Shown piece by piece: positions 1 to 8,525 of a stretch of DNA of 64,000 nt (the stretch's first letter is position 1; each line of letters opens with the position of its first letter). Below the pieces are notes generated by a model. That model was not told the origin of the DNA. It was given only the letters and a program-made list of their open reading frames with translations, and ran no database searches. Position numbers and translations under genes: made by a program. The DNA lies in the NCBI RefSeq assembly GCF_000716335.1, contig NZ_KL591021.1, positions 73,657-137,656 of the forward strand, in the 5' to 3' direction. Source of the DNA: Streptomyces sp. NRRL S-118 (GTDB lineage Bacteria; Actinomycetota; Actinomycetes; Streptomycetales; Streptomycetaceae).

Positions 1-455
1 CTGCGCTGCACGCGCTGCGCGGCGACGGTCAGCGGCAGCCGGGAGTACCCGGGGACCTCGGCGAGGCGCTCGTAGAACCGGCTCGCGGAGAAGACCGGGT
101 CGAGGATCTGCTCCGGGGTCCCCCAGCCCTGCGAGGGGCGCTGCTGGAACAGGCCGACGGAGTCGCGGTCGCCGTGCCGGATGTTGCGCAGGGCCGACTC
201 CTGGAGGGCCGTCGCCAGGGCGATGGTCACGGCGCGCTCCGGCATCCCCCGGGTGGTGCCGACGGCGGAGATCGTCGCGGCGTTCGCGGCCTGCTCCGGG
301 GTGAACCGGTAGGTGTTGTTCCCGCTGCCCACCGTGCAGCGCGGGGCGCCCTTGCCACCCGTCACGTACTGCACGACCACGTACGCGATCAGCGCCAGCA
401 GCACGCCGAGCGCGGTGGCGATCCTGAGGCTGCGGGGTCGGCTGGACTCGGACAC
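1..455 (-). CDS. Membrane-anchored hypothetical protein, C-terminus cut by window edge
   Basis: Reading leftward from a GTG at 453-455, the frame stays open to the window edge and gives about 151 residues. It starts VSESSRPRSLR, followed by one hydrophobic segment (about residues 12-31, IATALGVLLALIAYVVV). The extracytoplasmic part contains CTVGSGNNTYRF, then ALQESALRNI and SVGLFQQRPSQGWG. The LQES...GLFQQRP pattern resembles the fold of small secreted lysozyme/transglycosylase-like proteins, but this is inference. Close Streptomyces homologues carry the uninformative label 'heavy metal transporter'. It is divergent from dapE, only about 40 bp away, so the two promoters must overlap. Function unknown. 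Confidence 0.75.
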   Translation of the reverse strand, partial: MSESSRPRSLRIATALGVLLALIAYVVVQYVTGGKGAPRCTVGSGNNTYRFTPEQAANAATISAVGTTRGMPERAVTIALATALQESALRNIRHGDRDSVGLFQQRPSQGWGTPEQILDPVFSASRFYERLAEVPGYSRLPLTVAAQRVQR

Positions 456-495
456 GGAGCCCACCGTACTGGAGGGCCGGGATAGGCTCGGCACC

Positions 496-1611
496 ATGTC
501 CGAGACCATGCCCGACCGCGTACTGGACCCCTCCGCCGACCCGGTGCTGGACCTGACCCTGGACGGTCCGGCACTGACCGCCGCACTCGTCGACTTCCCC
601 TCGGTCAGCGGCACCGAGAAACCCCTCGCCGACGCCATCGAGCAGGCCCTGCGGGGCCTTCCGCACCTCACGGTCGACCGGTACGGCAACAACATCGTCG
701 CCCGGACGCACCTGGGCCGGGCCGAAAGGGTCGTGCTGGCGGGACACATCGACACCGTGCCGATCGCGGACAACGTCCCCTCCCGGCTCGACGAGAACGG
801 GATCCTGTGGGGCTGCGGCACCTCGGACATGAAGTCGGGCGTCGCCGTCCAGCTGCGCATCGCCGCGACCGTGCCGGAGCCCAACCGCGACCTGACGTTC
901 GTCTTCTACGACAACGAGGAGGTCGCCGCCCACCTGAACGGGCTCGGGCACGTGGCCGAGGCGCACCCCGAGTGGCTGGAGGGCGACTTCGCGGTGCTGC
1001 TGGAGCCGTCCGACGGCCAGGTCGAGGGCGGTTGCCAGGGCACGCTCCGGGTCCACCTGCGGACCAAGGGGGAGCGGGCCCACTCGGCGCGCAGCTGGAT
1101 GGGGTCCAACGCCATCCACGCCGCCGCGCCGATCCTGGCCCGGCTGGCCGCGTACGAGCCGCGGCGCGCGGTGATCGACGGGCTGGAGTACCGGGAGGGG
1201 CTCAACGCCGTCGGCATCGAGGGCGGCGTCGCCACGAACGTGATCCCCGACGCGTGCACCGTCGTCGTCAACTTCCGCTACGCGCCCGACCGCTCCCAGG
1301 AGGAGGCCGAGGCGCACGTGCGGGAGGTCTTCGCGGACTGCGGCATCGACGAGATCGTGGTGGACGACCACAGCGGCGCGGCCCTGCCCGGCCTGTCGCA
1401 CCCGGCCGCCGCGGCCTTCATGGAGGCGGTGGGCGGCACCGCGCAGCCGAAGTTCGGCTGGACGGACGTGTCCCGCTTCAGCGCCCTCGGCGTCCCCGCG
1501 GTCAACTACGGCCCCGGCGACGCGCTCTTCGCGCACAAGCGGGACGAGCACGTGGCCGTCGACCGGATCACCCACTGCGAACGGCGGCTGTACGACTGGC
1601 TCACTGCCTGA
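496..1611 (+). CDS. dapE: Succinyl-diaminopimelate desuccinylase
   Basis: A 371-residue M20 metallopeptidase-family protein that removes succinate from N-succinyl-LL-2,6-diaminopimelate in lysine and peptidoglycan-DAP synthesis in the cytoplasm. The di-zinc ligands of the family are visible: H84 and the D86 of GHIDTVP, D111 in GCGTSDMKSG, the catalytic and ligand pair E141/E142 in DNEEV, E170 in LLEPSDG, and a C-terminal His in FAHKRDEH. The dimerisation/lid domain lies between (residues about 180-290). I chose the ATG at 496 rather than earlier in-frame starts because homology begins there; the upstream 180 bases are antisense to the divergent gene. Length is normal for actinobacterial DapE. 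Confident family call; the exact substrate is inferred from the actinobacterial subfamily. Confidence 0.93.
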   Translation: MSETMPDRVLDPSADPVLDLTLDGPALTAALVDFPSVSGTEKPLADAIEQALRGLPHLTVDRYGNNIVARTHLGRAERVVLAGHIDTVPIADNVPSRLDENGILWGCGTSDMKSGVAVQLRIAATVPEPNRDLTFVFYDNEEVAAHLNGLGHVAEAHPEWLEGDFAVLLEPSDGQVEGGCQGTLRVHLRTKGERAHSARSWMGSNAIHAAAPILARLAAYEPRRAVIDGLEYREGLNAVGIEGGVATNVIPDACTVVVNFRYAPDRSQEEAEAHVREVFADCGIDEIVVDDHSGAALPGLSHPAAAAFMEAVGGTAQPKFGWTDVSRFSALGVPAVNYGPGDALFAHKRDEHVAVDRITHCERRLYDWLTA

Positions 1612-1688
1612 CCGCCGAAATTTCGCCATTCGTCATACGTGTCGCCCTACCCTGAGCGGGAAACGATGTTCAGCGGAGGGAGCGGATC

Positions 1689-2462
1689 ATGGGCAACCCC
1701 GAGGCCGAGGCCGAAGGACTGCGGGCACTCGCCGAACAGCGGCTGGGGCCGGTGCTGCGGCGCCGGGAGCAGGTGCAGCCCGGCACCACCGATCAGCGGC
1801 TGCTGGACACGGCGGGCGACTCCGAGTGGGTGCACACCGACCCGTGGCGGGTGATGCGCATCCAGTCCGAGTTCGTGGAGGGCTTCGGCGCGCTCGCCGA
1901 ACTGCCCAGCGCGATCAGCGTCTTCGGCTCGGCCCGCACCGGGGCCGGCACGCCGGAGTACGAGGCGGGCGTCAGGATCGGCAGGGCGCTGGTCGAGGCG
2001 GGCTTCGCGGTGATCACGGGCGGCGGCCCGGGCGCGATGGAGGCCGCGAACAAGGGCGCGCGGGAGGCCAAGGGCGTCTCGGTGGGCCTGGGCATCGAGC
2101 TGCCCTTCGAGCAGGGACTCAACCCGCACGTCGACATCGGCGTCAACTTCCGCTACTTCTTCGTCCGCAAGACGATGTTCGTGAAGTACGCGCAGGGCTT
2201 CGTCGTCCTCCCGGGCGGCCTCGGCACGCTGGACGAACTCTTCGAGGCCCTGACCCTCGTCCAGACGCAGAAGGTGACCCGCTTCCCGATCGTGCTCTTC
2301 GGTACGGAGTACTGGTCGGGCCTGGTGGACTGGCTGCGCAACACGGTCATCGCGCAGGGCAAGGCGTCGGAACACGATCTGCTGCTCTTCCACGTGACGG
2401 ACGACGTGGAGGAGGCGGTCGCGCTGGTCACCAAGGAGACGGGCAGCGAGCACCCGCGCTGA
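1689..2462 (+). CDS. LOG-family (TIGR00730) Rossmann-fold protein
   Basis: 257 residues. The family signature is clear: GGGPGAMEAAN at 111-121 and PGGLGTLDE at 175-183, the nucleotide/phosphoribosyl-binding and catalytic motifs of LOG cytokinin-riboside 5'-monophosphate phosphoribohydrolases (AMP/CMP nucleosidase-like). An N-terminal extension of about 70 residues precedes the Rossmann core, typical of the larger actinobacterial subgroup next to dapE. A GGAGGG Shine-Dalgarno sits 6-8 bases before the ATG. It lies 77 bp after dapE and could be co-transcribed. The dapE-LOG linkage is conserved in actinobacteria from memory; a link to lysine metabolism is not established. Confidence 0.88.
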   Translation: MGNPEAEAEGLRALAEQRLGPVLRRREQVQPGTTDQRLLDTAGDSEWVHTDPWRVMRIQSEFVEGFGALAELPSAISVFGSARTGAGTPEYEAGVRIGRALVEAGFAVITGGGPGAMEAANKGAREAKGVSVGLGIELPFEQGLNPHVDIGVNFRYFFVRKTMFVKYAQGFVVLPGGLGTLDELFEALTLVQTQKVTRFPIVLFGTEYWSGLVDWLRNTVIAQGKASEHDLLLFHVTDDVEEAVALVTKETGSEHPR

Positions 2463-2511
2463 CGCGCCCCGCCGCGGGCGCGGGCACCGGCCCCGCCCGC
2501 GGGCCGCGGCC

Positions 2512-3372
2512 CTAGGCCAGGCCCCGGCGGGCGACCGCCGGCGGGCGGTGGCCGGCGATGGACGCGACCATGTCGAGGACCTGCCGGGTCTCCGCCACCT
2601 CGTGCACGCGGTAGACCTGCGCGCCCAGCCACGCCGAGACCGCCGTGGTCGCGAGCGTGCCCAGGACGCGCTCCTTGACGGGCTTGTCGAGCGTCTCGCC
2701 GACGAAGTCCTTGTTCGACAGCGACACCAGCACCGGCCAGCCGGTGGCCGTCATCTCGCCCAGGCGGCGCGTCGCCTCCAGGCTGTGCCGGGTGTTCTTG
2801 CCGAAGTCGTGGCCCGGGTCGATGAGGATCCCGTCCCGCCGCACCCCGAGCTCCAGGGCGCGTTCCGCCAGACCCACCGTCACGCGCAGGATGTCCGCCA
2901 TCACGTCGTCGTACGCGACCCGGTGCGGCCGGGTACGCGGCTCCGCGCCGCCCGCGTGCGTGCAGACCAGTCCCACGCCGTGGCGCGCGGCGACCTCCGC
3001 CAGCTTGGGGTCCACCCCGCCCCACGCGTCGTTCAGCAGGTCCGCGCCCGCCTCGCAGACCGCCTCGCCGACGTCGTGCCGCCAGGTGTCGACACTGATC
3101 ACCACGTCCGGGTGGCGCCGGCGCACCTCGGCGACGAAGCCCACCGTGCGGCGCGCCTCCTCCTCGGCGGACACCTCCTCGCCGGGACCGGCCTTCACCC
3201 CGCCGATGTCGATGATGGCCGCGCCCTCGGCCACCGCCTGCTCGACCCGGGCGAGCGCCGGCTCGTCGCGGAACGTGGCGCCCCGGTCGTAGAAGGAATC
3301 CGGGGTCCGGTTCACGATCGCCATGATCACCGGCTCGTGCGCGTCGAATTCACGCTGTCCCAGGCGCAGCAT
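2512..3372 (-). CDS. folP: Dihydropteroate synthase (folP)
   Basis: 286 residues, TIM barrel. It condenses 6-hydroxymethyl-dihydropterin diphosphate with p-aminobenzoate in folate synthesis and is the sulfonamide target. Visible signatures: IMAIVNRTPDSFYDRG (residues about 15-30), IIDIGGVKAGPG (first pterin-binding motif), SVDTWRHDV, LLNDAWGG and ILIDPGHDFGKN. The ATG at 3370-3372 has a GAGGAGG Shine-Dalgarno 6-8 bases upstream, so I reject the much longer in-frame extension that runs through the divergent gene. The motif IGGVKAG differs from the canonical IGGESTRPG, as in the FolP2-like actinobacterial paralogues, so this may be the second DHPS rather than the one in the main folate operon. 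Confidence 0.9.
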   Translation of the reverse strand: MLRLGQREFDAHEPVIMAIVNRTPDSFYDRGATFRDEPALARVEQAVAEGAAIIDIGGVKAGPGEEVSAEEEARRTVGFVAEVRRRHPDVVISVDTWRHDVGEAVCEAGADLLNDAWGGVDPKLAEVAARHGVGLVCTHAGGAEPRTRPHRVAYDDVMADILRVTVGLAERALELGVRRDGILIDPGHDFGKNTRHSLEATRRLGEMTATGWPVLVSLSNKDFVGETLDKPVKERVLGTLATTAVSAWLGAQVYRVHEVAETRQVLDMVASIAGHRPPAVARRGLA

Positions 3373-3475
3373 CCCGTTGTCCTCCTCGCGTTCGGTCGCC
3401 TGCGACCTTAGCCGCCGGCGGCGCATGGCACGATCGGGGCCAGACCGTTTTCCCCTTCCCGGGAGAGGCAGCCCT

Positions 3476-3856
3476 GTGTTCTGGTTCTTGATGATCGCGA
3501 TGGTCGTGGTGATCGCCGCGGTCACCCTCGCGGTGGTCGGTGGCGGCGAGAGCGACGTCCTTCCCGAGGCGGCGCCCGAGCAACTGGTGGACCCGCTGCC
3601 GCTGACCCGGCCGGTCGGCCGCGCCGACGTCGACGCGCTGCGGCTGCCGGTCGCCCCGCGCGGGTACCGGATGGCGGACGTGGACGACGTGCTCGGCCGG
3701 CTCGGCGCGGAGCTCGCCGAGCGGGACGCGCGGATCGCGGAGCTGGAGGCGGCGCTGGCCGGGGCGCAGGCGACGGCGGTGGGCGGGACGGACCTGTTCG
3801 ACAAGAAGCCGGACCGCCCGGCCGACGAGGACGAGGACCGGGGGCAGGAGCAGTGA
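3476..3856 (+). CDS. DivIVA-domain small membrane protein
   Basis: 126 residues. One N-terminal membrane helix (VFWFLMIAMVVVIAAVTLAVV) is followed by a short DivIVA-type segment, RGYRMADVDDVLGRLGAELAERDARIAELEAAL, which includes the 'GY...DVDD.L' signature and a short coiled coil, then an acidic tail. GTG start at 3476 with GGGAGAGG 7-10 bases upstream. Its stop overlaps the start of the downstream tag gene (GTGA), so translation is probably coupled. DivIVA-like proteins sense membrane curvature or polarity, but this short anchored form has no assigned role that I know of. Confidence 0.85.
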   Translation: MFWFLMIAMVVVIAAVTLAVVGGGESDVLPEAAPEQLVDPLPLTRPVGRADVDALRLPVAPRGYRMADVDDVLGRLGAELAERDARIAELEAALAGAQATAVGGTDLFDKKPDRPADEDEDRGQEQ

Positions 3857-4443
3857 CCGGGGAGGCCGTACCCGGCCCGGACGGCAAACCGCGCTGCCCC
3901 TGGGGCGTGTCCACGCCGGACTACGTCGCCTACCACGACGAGGAGTGGGGCCGTCCCGTCCGGGGCGACGACGCCCTCTTCGAACGGCTCTGCCTGGAGG
4001 CGTTCCAGTCGGGCCTGTCCTGGATCACGATCCTGCGCCGCCGCGAGGGCTTCCGCCACGCCTTCGCGGACTTCCGCATCCCGCGGGTCGCCGCCTTCAC
4101 CGACACCGACCGCGAGCGGCTCCTCGCGGACGAGGGCATCATCCGCAACCGCGCCAAGATCGACGCGTGCCTCGCCAACGCGCGGGTCCTGGCGGACTGG
4201 GCCCCCGGCGAGCTGGACACGCTGATCTGGTCCCACGCCCCCGACCCGGCCGGCCGCCCGGTGCCGCGCACGATCGCCGACGTACCGGCGGTGACGGACG
4301 AGTCGACCGCGCTGTCGAAGGCCCTGAAGAAGCGCGGGCTGCGCTTCATCGGGCCCACGACCGCGTACGCGCTGATGCAGGCATGCGGGCTGGTCGACGA
4401 TCACCTCGCCGGCTGCGCCGCCCGCGGCGGGGCCGCCGTCTAG
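3853..4443 (+). CDS. tag: DNA-3-methyladenine glycosylase I (Tag)
   Basis: 196 residues. It excises 3-methyladenine from alkylated DNA by hydrolysing the N-glycosidic bond. The Tag zinc site is present: Cys in RCPWG and His in YHDEEWG near the N-terminus, and His/Cys in DDHLAGC at the C-terminus. The base-pocket segment EAFQSGLSWITILRRREGFR is fully conserved, including the Glu and Trp that contact the methylated base. The GTG start overlaps the upstream stop by four bases. Pairing with a DivIVA-like membrane protein is the usual actinobacterial arrangement. Very secure family call. Confidence 0.94.
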   Translation: MTGEAVPGPDGKPRCPWGVSTPDYVAYHDEEWGRPVRGDDALFERLCLEAFQSGLSWITILRRREGFRHAFADFRIPRVAAFTDTDRERLLADEGIIRNRAKIDACLANARVLADWAPGELDTLIWSHAPDPAGRPVPRTIADVPAVTDESTALSKALKKRGLRFIGPTTAYALMQACGLVDDHLAGCAARGGAAV

Positions 4444-4608
4444 GGCCGTCCGTCCGGATCAGGCCGGATGAGGGCGGATCAGGCACTGGCGTCCGGTGCC
4501 GGGCACCGCACGGCGGAGGAGCGGCGACCGGCGACACCGCTGCGAGGCGCGGTGTCCAGGCGTCACGAGCCCTGCAGGGTCCGCACGAGAGGCCCGGGGC
4601 CGCCGCCG

Positions 4609-5397
4609 CTAGCGGCCCAGGTACTTCGGCTTCTCCTTGGCGAGGAAGGCCTGCACCGCGATGGTGTGGTCCTCCGACGCGCCCGCCTTCGTCTGGAGCT
4701 CGTCCTCCTTCTCCAGCGCCTCGTCGAGCGTGTGCGACGCGCCGTACGCGAGGGACTCCTTCAGCGCCGCGTACGCCACCGTCGGGCCCGCGGCCAGGGT
4801 GCGGGCGACCTTCTCCGCCTCCGCGGCCACGTCCGCCGCCGCGACCACCCTGTTCGCGATGCCCAGTTCGTACGCCTCCTGCGCCGTGATGGAGCGCGGG
4901 AAGAGCAGCAGGTCCGCGGCGCGGCCCGGGCCGACCACGCGGGGCAGCGTCCAGGAGATGCCCGAGTCGGCGGTCAGCGCCACCCCGGCGAAGGAGGTGT
5001 TGAACGACGCCGTGTCGGCCACGACGCGGTGGTCGGCCGCCAGCGCGAAGCCGAAGCCGGCTCCCGCGGCGACCCCGTTCACCCCCGCCACCACCGGCTT
5101 CGCCATGCCGGTGATCGCCCGGACGATGGGGTTGTAGTGCTCCCGCACCGTGCTCATCGTCGCGCCCGAGCCGTCGGCCAGCAACGAGATGTGCTCCTTG
5201 AGGTCCTGGCCCACGCAGAAGGCCCGGCCCGTCGCGGTCAGCAGCACCGCCCGCACCGCGGGGTCCTCGGCCGCCGCGTGCACCGCGTCCCGCAGCGCCA
5301 CCTTGGTGTCGATGTTCAGTGCGTTCATGGCCTCCGGACGGTTGAGCGTGATCGTCGCGAGCCCGTCGCTCACCTCGTACAGCACGGTGTCGGCCAT
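4609..5397 (-). CDS. Enoyl-CoA hydratase/isomerase, PaaG-like
   Basis: 262-residue crotonase-fold protein. The oxyanion-hole segments are visible (GRAFCVGQDLKEH around 60-72 and GVNGVAAGAGFGFALAAD around 100-117). Helix 'FAGVALTADSGISWTLPRVVG' carries Asp-Ser-Gly where hydratases have Glu, the pattern of PaaG/PaaB-type isomerases that act on 2-(epoxy)phenylacetyl-CoA or shift double bonds. The ATG at 5397 follows GAGGGGACTG. It stands alone between convergent tag and a divergent promoter region, so no pathway can be read from context; a role in fatty or aromatic acid degradation is inferred from family only. Confidence 0.88.
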   Translation of the reverse strand: MADTVLYEVSDGLATITLNRPEAMNALNIDTKVALRDAVHAAAEDPAVRAVLLTATGRAFCVGQDLKEHISLLADGSGATMSTVREHYNPIVRAITGMAKPVVAGVNGVAAGAGFGFALAADHRVVADTASFNTSFAGVALTADSGISWTLPRVVGPGRAADLLLFPRSITAQEAYELGIANRVVAAADVAAEAEKVARTLAAGPTVAYAALKESLAYGASHTLDEALEKEDELQTKAGASEDHTIAVQAFLAKEKPKYLGR

Positions 5398-5724
5398 GGC
5401 AGGTCAGTCCCCTCGGTCGGTTGACGGCGGTGTTCCGCCCAGCATGGCGGAGATCATCCTGTCCCGGCATGCGCCCCGGCATGTGACCTGCGTCAAAGAA
5501 ACTCCGGGCCCGGCGCGACCTGCGGCGGCGAAGTATCGCAGGCGGACCGCCGAAATATGCGGTTTTGCGAGAGCGCGTTGCGCAAGCGATGCCGCCCGAT
5601 GTTGGTCATCGGGTCCCGCCATGCGGGATAATGACCTGGAAGCAATGTGTTCGATGCCGGTGATGCGTGCCCATGCCAGAGGGCCGTCGGCGACGATGAG
5701 CTGGTTTCAGGAAGGGGAACGAGC
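5398..5724. other. Divergent intergenic region, 327 bp
   Basis: No convincing gene. It separates the leftward enoyl-CoA hydratase from the rightward DUF3117 gene. It has lower GC than its neighbours in 5500-5640, including AAATATGCGG and the -10-like GATAAT listed separately. An in-frame GTG extension of the DUF3117 gene at 5647 exists, but its residues are unlike the conserved family and it is not supported. Confidence 0.5.
5602..5632 (+). promoter_or_regulatory. Candidate housekeeping promoter for the DUF3117 gene
   Basis: TTGGTC (5602-5607), a 19-base spacer, then GATAAT (5627-5632). The -10 element is unusually good for this GC-rich DNA; the spacer is one base longer than ideal. It would start a transcript about 85 bases before the DUF3117 ATG at 5725. 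Confidence 0.4.
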
Positions 5725-5892
5725 ATGGCGGCCATGAAGCCGCGGACGGGCGACGGCCCGCTCGAGGTGACCAAGGAGGGGCGGGGCATCGTCATGCGCG
5801 TTCCGCTCGAAGGCGGCGGTCGACTTGTCGTCGAGCTGACCCCGGACGAGGCCGACGCGCTCGGCGACGCGCTGAAGAAGGTCGTCGGCTGA
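5725..5892 (+). CDS. DUF3117 domain small protein
   Basis: 55 residues: begins MAAMKPRTGDGPLEVTK and ends DALGDALKKVVG. This is the full-length, near-invariant actinobacterial DUF3117 family; the conserved part contains GIVMRVPLEGGGRLVVEL, consistent with a small beta-rich fold. The ATG at 5725 follows GGAAGGGGAAC, a good Shine-Dalgarno, and is the point where family similarity starts. Function is unknown in the family. It has its own promoter candidate upstream and a strong hairpin terminator downstream, so it looks monocistronic. Confidence 0.92.
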   Translation: MAAMKPRTGDGPLEVTKEGRGIVMRVPLEGGGRLVVELTPDEADALGDALKKVVG

Positions 5893-5919
5893 GCTGACGC
5901 GCACTGCCCACGGTTTTCC

Positions 5920-5960
5920 CCACAGCCCCGGAAACGGCTTCGGCCGGGCCGGGGCTGTGG
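5920..5960. terminator. Bidirectional hairpin terminator
   Basis: A perfect 12-bp inverted repeat, CCACAGCCCCGG (5920-5931) and its complement (5949-5960), with a 17-base loop. A TTTT run lies just before the left arm, giving a U tract for leftward transcription. It sits between the convergent DUF3117 and O-methyltransferase genes. Confidence 0.75.
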
Positions 5961-6011
5961 TGCGTTTCCGGCCATGGGCCGGCCGCCCGTGGTCGGCCGG
6001 AGTACGGCGGG

Positions 6012-6677
6012 TCAGCCGCGCCGGACCGCGCACAGCAGGCCGTCGCCCACCGGCAGCAGCGACGGCAGCAGCTCCTGGCTCTCCCGCACGGTCCGCAGCA
6101 GCTCGCGCAGCCGCTGCACCTCGGCCGGCTGCGCCCCCGAGTCGACGGTGCGGCCGTCCGCGAAGACGCCCTCGAAGCAGACGAGCCCGCCCGGACGCAG
6201 CAGGCGCAACGATTCAGCGAGGTACTCCAGGCACTCCGTACGGTCGCCGTCGCAGAAGACGAGGTCGTACCCGCCGTCCGCGAGCCGGGGCAGCACGTCC
6301 AGGGCACGGCCCGGGATGAAGCGTGCCCGGTTGCCGGCGAAGCCCGCTGCCCGGAACGCCTGCCGGGCGAACTGCTGCCGGTCGGGCTCGGGGTCCACGG
6401 TCGTCAGGACGCCGTCGGGGCGCATGCCGTGCAGCAGGTAGATGCCGGACACCCCGGTTCCGGTACCGATCTCCGCCACCGCCTTGGCGTCCGCCGTGGC
6501 CGCCAGCAGACGCAGCGCGGCGCCGGTGCCTGGCGACACCGAGGGCAGCCCTGCCTCCCGGGCCCGCTCACGGGCCCAGCGCAGCGCTTCGTCCTCGGCG
6601 ACAAAGGCGTCGGCGAACGCCCAGCTCGTCTGCCGGTTGGCGGTAATGACCCTCTCCTGTCCCCATAGTTGGCGCAA
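6012..6677 (-). CDS. SAM-dependent O-methyltransferase
   Basis: 221 residues. Class I methyltransferase with the SAM-binding loop AEIGTGTGVSGIYLLHGM (motif I), TTVDPEPDRQQFAR (acidic end of beta2) and LVFCDGDRTECLEYL (motif matching the COMT-like metal/catalytic Asp region), so it belongs to the catechol/caffeoyl-CoA O-methyltransferase fold. Start is uncertain: the first in-frame codon is TTG at 6677, while AGGAG lies six bases before an ATT at 6645-6647 (ITANRQTSWAF), where conserved sequence begins. It is divergent from the sigma-factor operon with about 130 bp between, an association kept in Streptomyces and mycobacteria. Substrate unknown. Confidence 0.87.
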   Translation of the reverse strand: MRQLWGQERVITANRQTSWAFADAFVAEDEALRWARERAREAGLPSVSPGTGAALRLLAATADAKAVAEIGTGTGVSGIYLLHGMRPDGVLTTVDPEPDRQQFARQAFRAAGFAGNRARFIPGRALDVLPRLADGGYDLVFCDGDRTECLEYLAESLRLLRPGGLVCFEGVFADGRTVDSGAQPAEVQRLRELLRTVRESQELLPSLLPVGDGLLCAVRRG

Positions 6678-6702
6678 CGGTGACTGTATCCGCTCGGGGC
6701 CG

Positions 6703-6728
6703 GGAACCCGCAGATGGGACTGTGCGTT
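6703..6728 (+). promoter_or_regulatory. Candidate ECF-type autoregulatory promoter
   Basis: GGAAC (6703-6707, in the context GGGAACC), a 17-base spacer, then CGTT (6725-6728). This is the GGAAC/CGTT architecture used by stress ECF sigma factors, including the mycobacterial SigE group. It lies about 85 bases before the sigma-factor ATG. Seen by eye; no scoring was possible. Confidence 0.5.
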
Positions 6729-6812
6729 GGGGGAGGCAGGGGGACCAAGACACGGGAGACGGTCCCAAATTCACGTAAAGATTCTTATCCGGAGCTAACG
6801 GGCGAGGTGGCT

Positions 6813-7610
6813 ATGGTAGGGGCTCCACTGGACACCACCAGAGCCGATAGGGGAGGTGCGGCTGCGCCTGTGGATCGGAGAGGAGTGCTGCGGCGCTTCC
6901 TCAGGTCGGCGGGTGAGCCGAAATCCGTGACCGACACCGCTGACCGCCCCCACAGCCTTGCCGGCGTGGGAGGGACCCGAACCCGCACCGTCGACGACTC
7001 CGCACCCACCACCGCGACCTTCGCCTCGGATGCGGAATCGCAGGCGTGGGCTCCCCCTTCCTGGGAGGAGATCGTCAGCACCCACAGCGGCCGCGTCTAC
7101 CGCCTCGCGTACCGTCTCACCGGCAACCAGCACGACGCCGAGGACCTCACGCAGGAGGTCTTCGTCCGCGTCTTCCGCTCCCTGTCGACGTACACCCCGG
7201 GTACGTTCGAGGGCTGGCTGCACCGCATCACCACCAACCTCTTCCTGGACATGGTCCGCCGCAAGCAGCGCATCCGGTTCGACGCGCTCGGCGACGACGC
7301 GGCGGAGCGGCTGCCCAGCCGCGAGCCGTCCCCGCAGCAGGTCTTCCACGACACCCACTTCGACGCCGACGTCCAGCAGGCGCTGGACACCCTCGCGCCG
7401 GAGTTCCGTGCCGCGGTCGTGCTCTGCGACATCGAGGGACTGTCGTACGAGGAGATCGCCGCGACCCTCGGCGTGAAGCTCGGCACCGTCCGCAGCCGCA
7501 TCCACCGCGGCCGCTCCCACCTGCGCAAGGCGCTCAAGCACCGGTCGCCCGAGGCGCGGGCCGAACAGCGCACGTTCGTGGCCGTGGGCGGGGAGGGCGG
7601 AACGGCGTGA
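6813..7610 (+). CDS. sigE: ECF RNA polymerase sigma factor, mycobacterial SigE type
   Basis: 265 residues. After an approximately 80-residue charged N-terminal extension comes sigma region 2 ([31 protein letters not shown], with the -10 recognition helix) and region 4 ([43 protein letters not shown]). The ATG at 6813 follows CGAGGTGG; a GTG six bases earlier is also possible. The stop overlaps the GTG of the anti-sigma gene. The order sigma, anti-sigma, HtrA, TatB matches mycobacterial sigE-rseA-htrA-tatB, so this is an envelope/protein-stress regulator. Note that S. coelicolor 'SigE' proper is a different gene, so the symbol is by mycobacterial orthology. Confidence 0.9.
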   Translation: MVGAPLDTTRADRGGAAAPVDRRGVLRRFLRSAGEPKSVTDTADRPHSLAGVGGTRTRTVDDSAPTTATFASDAESQAWAPPSWEEIVSTHSGRVYRLAYRLTGNQHDAEDLTQEVFVRVFRSLSTYTPGTFEGWLHRITTNLFLDMVRRKQRIRFDALGDDAAERLPSREPSPQQVFHDTHFDADVQQALDTLAPEFRAAVVLCDIEGLSYEEIAATLGVKLGTVRSRIHRGRSHLRKALKHRSPEARAEQRTFVAVGGEGGTA

Positions 7611-8428
7611 GTGGCACCAGTCCGACCCCCGCCGAGCAGCACCTGGGCGACCGGCTCGCCGCGCTGGTCGACGGCGAGCTCGGTCACGACGCCCGTGAGC
7701 GCGTCCTCGCGCACCTGGCCACCTGTGCCAAGTGCAAGGCCGAGGCCGACGCCCAGCGCCGGGTGAAGAGCGTCTTCGCCCAGGCCGCCCCTCCGCCGCC
7801 CTCCGAGGGGCTGCTCGCACGCCTCCAGGGGTTGCCCGGGGGTGCTGTCGGCGGCGATGACGACGACGGCCGGGGAAGGGGCGGAGCCTTCCGGCCCGGA
7901 CCCTTCGCCGACGGCGTCTTCGAGATGAGCCCCGACGGCTTCATGCTGCCCGGTGGCCCCGGCCCCGGCTTCCGCATCCACGAGGTGGGGCGCCCTGCGG
8001 ACCGTTCGCCGTGGCGCGGACGGCGGTTCGCGTTCGCCGCCGCCAGCGCGGTGTCGTTCGCGGCGATCGCCCTGGGCGGCGCACTGCCGACGGCGGCCAC
8101 GCTCGACACCCGCGGCGAGGGCGGCAGCAACAACGTCACCCCGCTGCGCACCCCCGGCCAGTCGGCGAACGCCGCGGCCGAACGCCGCCGCGGGACCGGC
8201 GCCGGGAACGGCACCACCGCGCCGCTGCCCGCCGTGCGGGCCTCGCAGGGACGGCAGTCGGGAGCCCATCCCTTTCTCCCGGCGACGGCACTGAGCGGCG
8301 CCGCCGCACCGCTGACGCCGCTGCTCCACCTCGCCCCCGCCCCGGGGCTGACGCCGGCGGCCACCGCGACCGCCACCGCACCGGCCACGCCATCGCCCAG
8401 CATGCTGCCGCTGATCGCCCGGCGCTGA
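7607..8428 (+). CDS. Zinc-type (ZAS) anti-sigma factor, membrane anchored
   Basis: 273 residues. The N-terminus holds the anti-sigma zinc motif H-x3-C-x2-C at H36, C40 and C43 (AHLATCAKC), following the helix [14 protein letters not shown] glycine/acid-rich linker leads to one hydrophobic stretch ([23 protein letters not shown]) and a Pro/Ala/Thr-rich tail of about 90 residues that would be outside the membrane. Its GTG overlaps the sigma stop (GTGA), so the pair is made in stoichiometric amounts. It is the RseA counterpart. RseA is released by phosphorylation and proteolysis in mycobacteria; the same is only inferred here. The membrane anchor is longer than in mycobacterial RseA. Confidence 0.87.
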   Translation: MSGTSPTPAEQHLGDRLAALVDGELGHDARERVLAHLATCAKCKAEADAQRRVKSVFAQAAPPPPSEGLLARLQGLPGGAVGGDDDDGRGRGGAFRPGPFADGVFEMSPDGFMLPGGPGPGFRIHEVGRPADRSPWRGRRFAFAAASAVSFAAIALGGALPTAATLDTRGEGGSNNVTPLRTPGQSANAAAERRRGTGAGNGTTAPLPAVRASQGRQSGAHPFLPATALSGAAAPLTPLLHLAPAPGLTPAATATATAPATPSPSMLPLIARR

Positions 8429-8525
8429 CGGGACGACTGCGCAAGGCCGGCCGGACCTGGTTGAATCCATGCGCAGGGCGCCCGAGGGGGCGCGGACGGG
8501 TCAGCAGCGCGGTAGCGGGGAGCAC

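Noticed and set aside
2472..2502. Terminator between the LOG gene and folP
   Set aside because: Only an 8-bp G/C stem in DNA where such pairings occur by chance; not strong enough to list.
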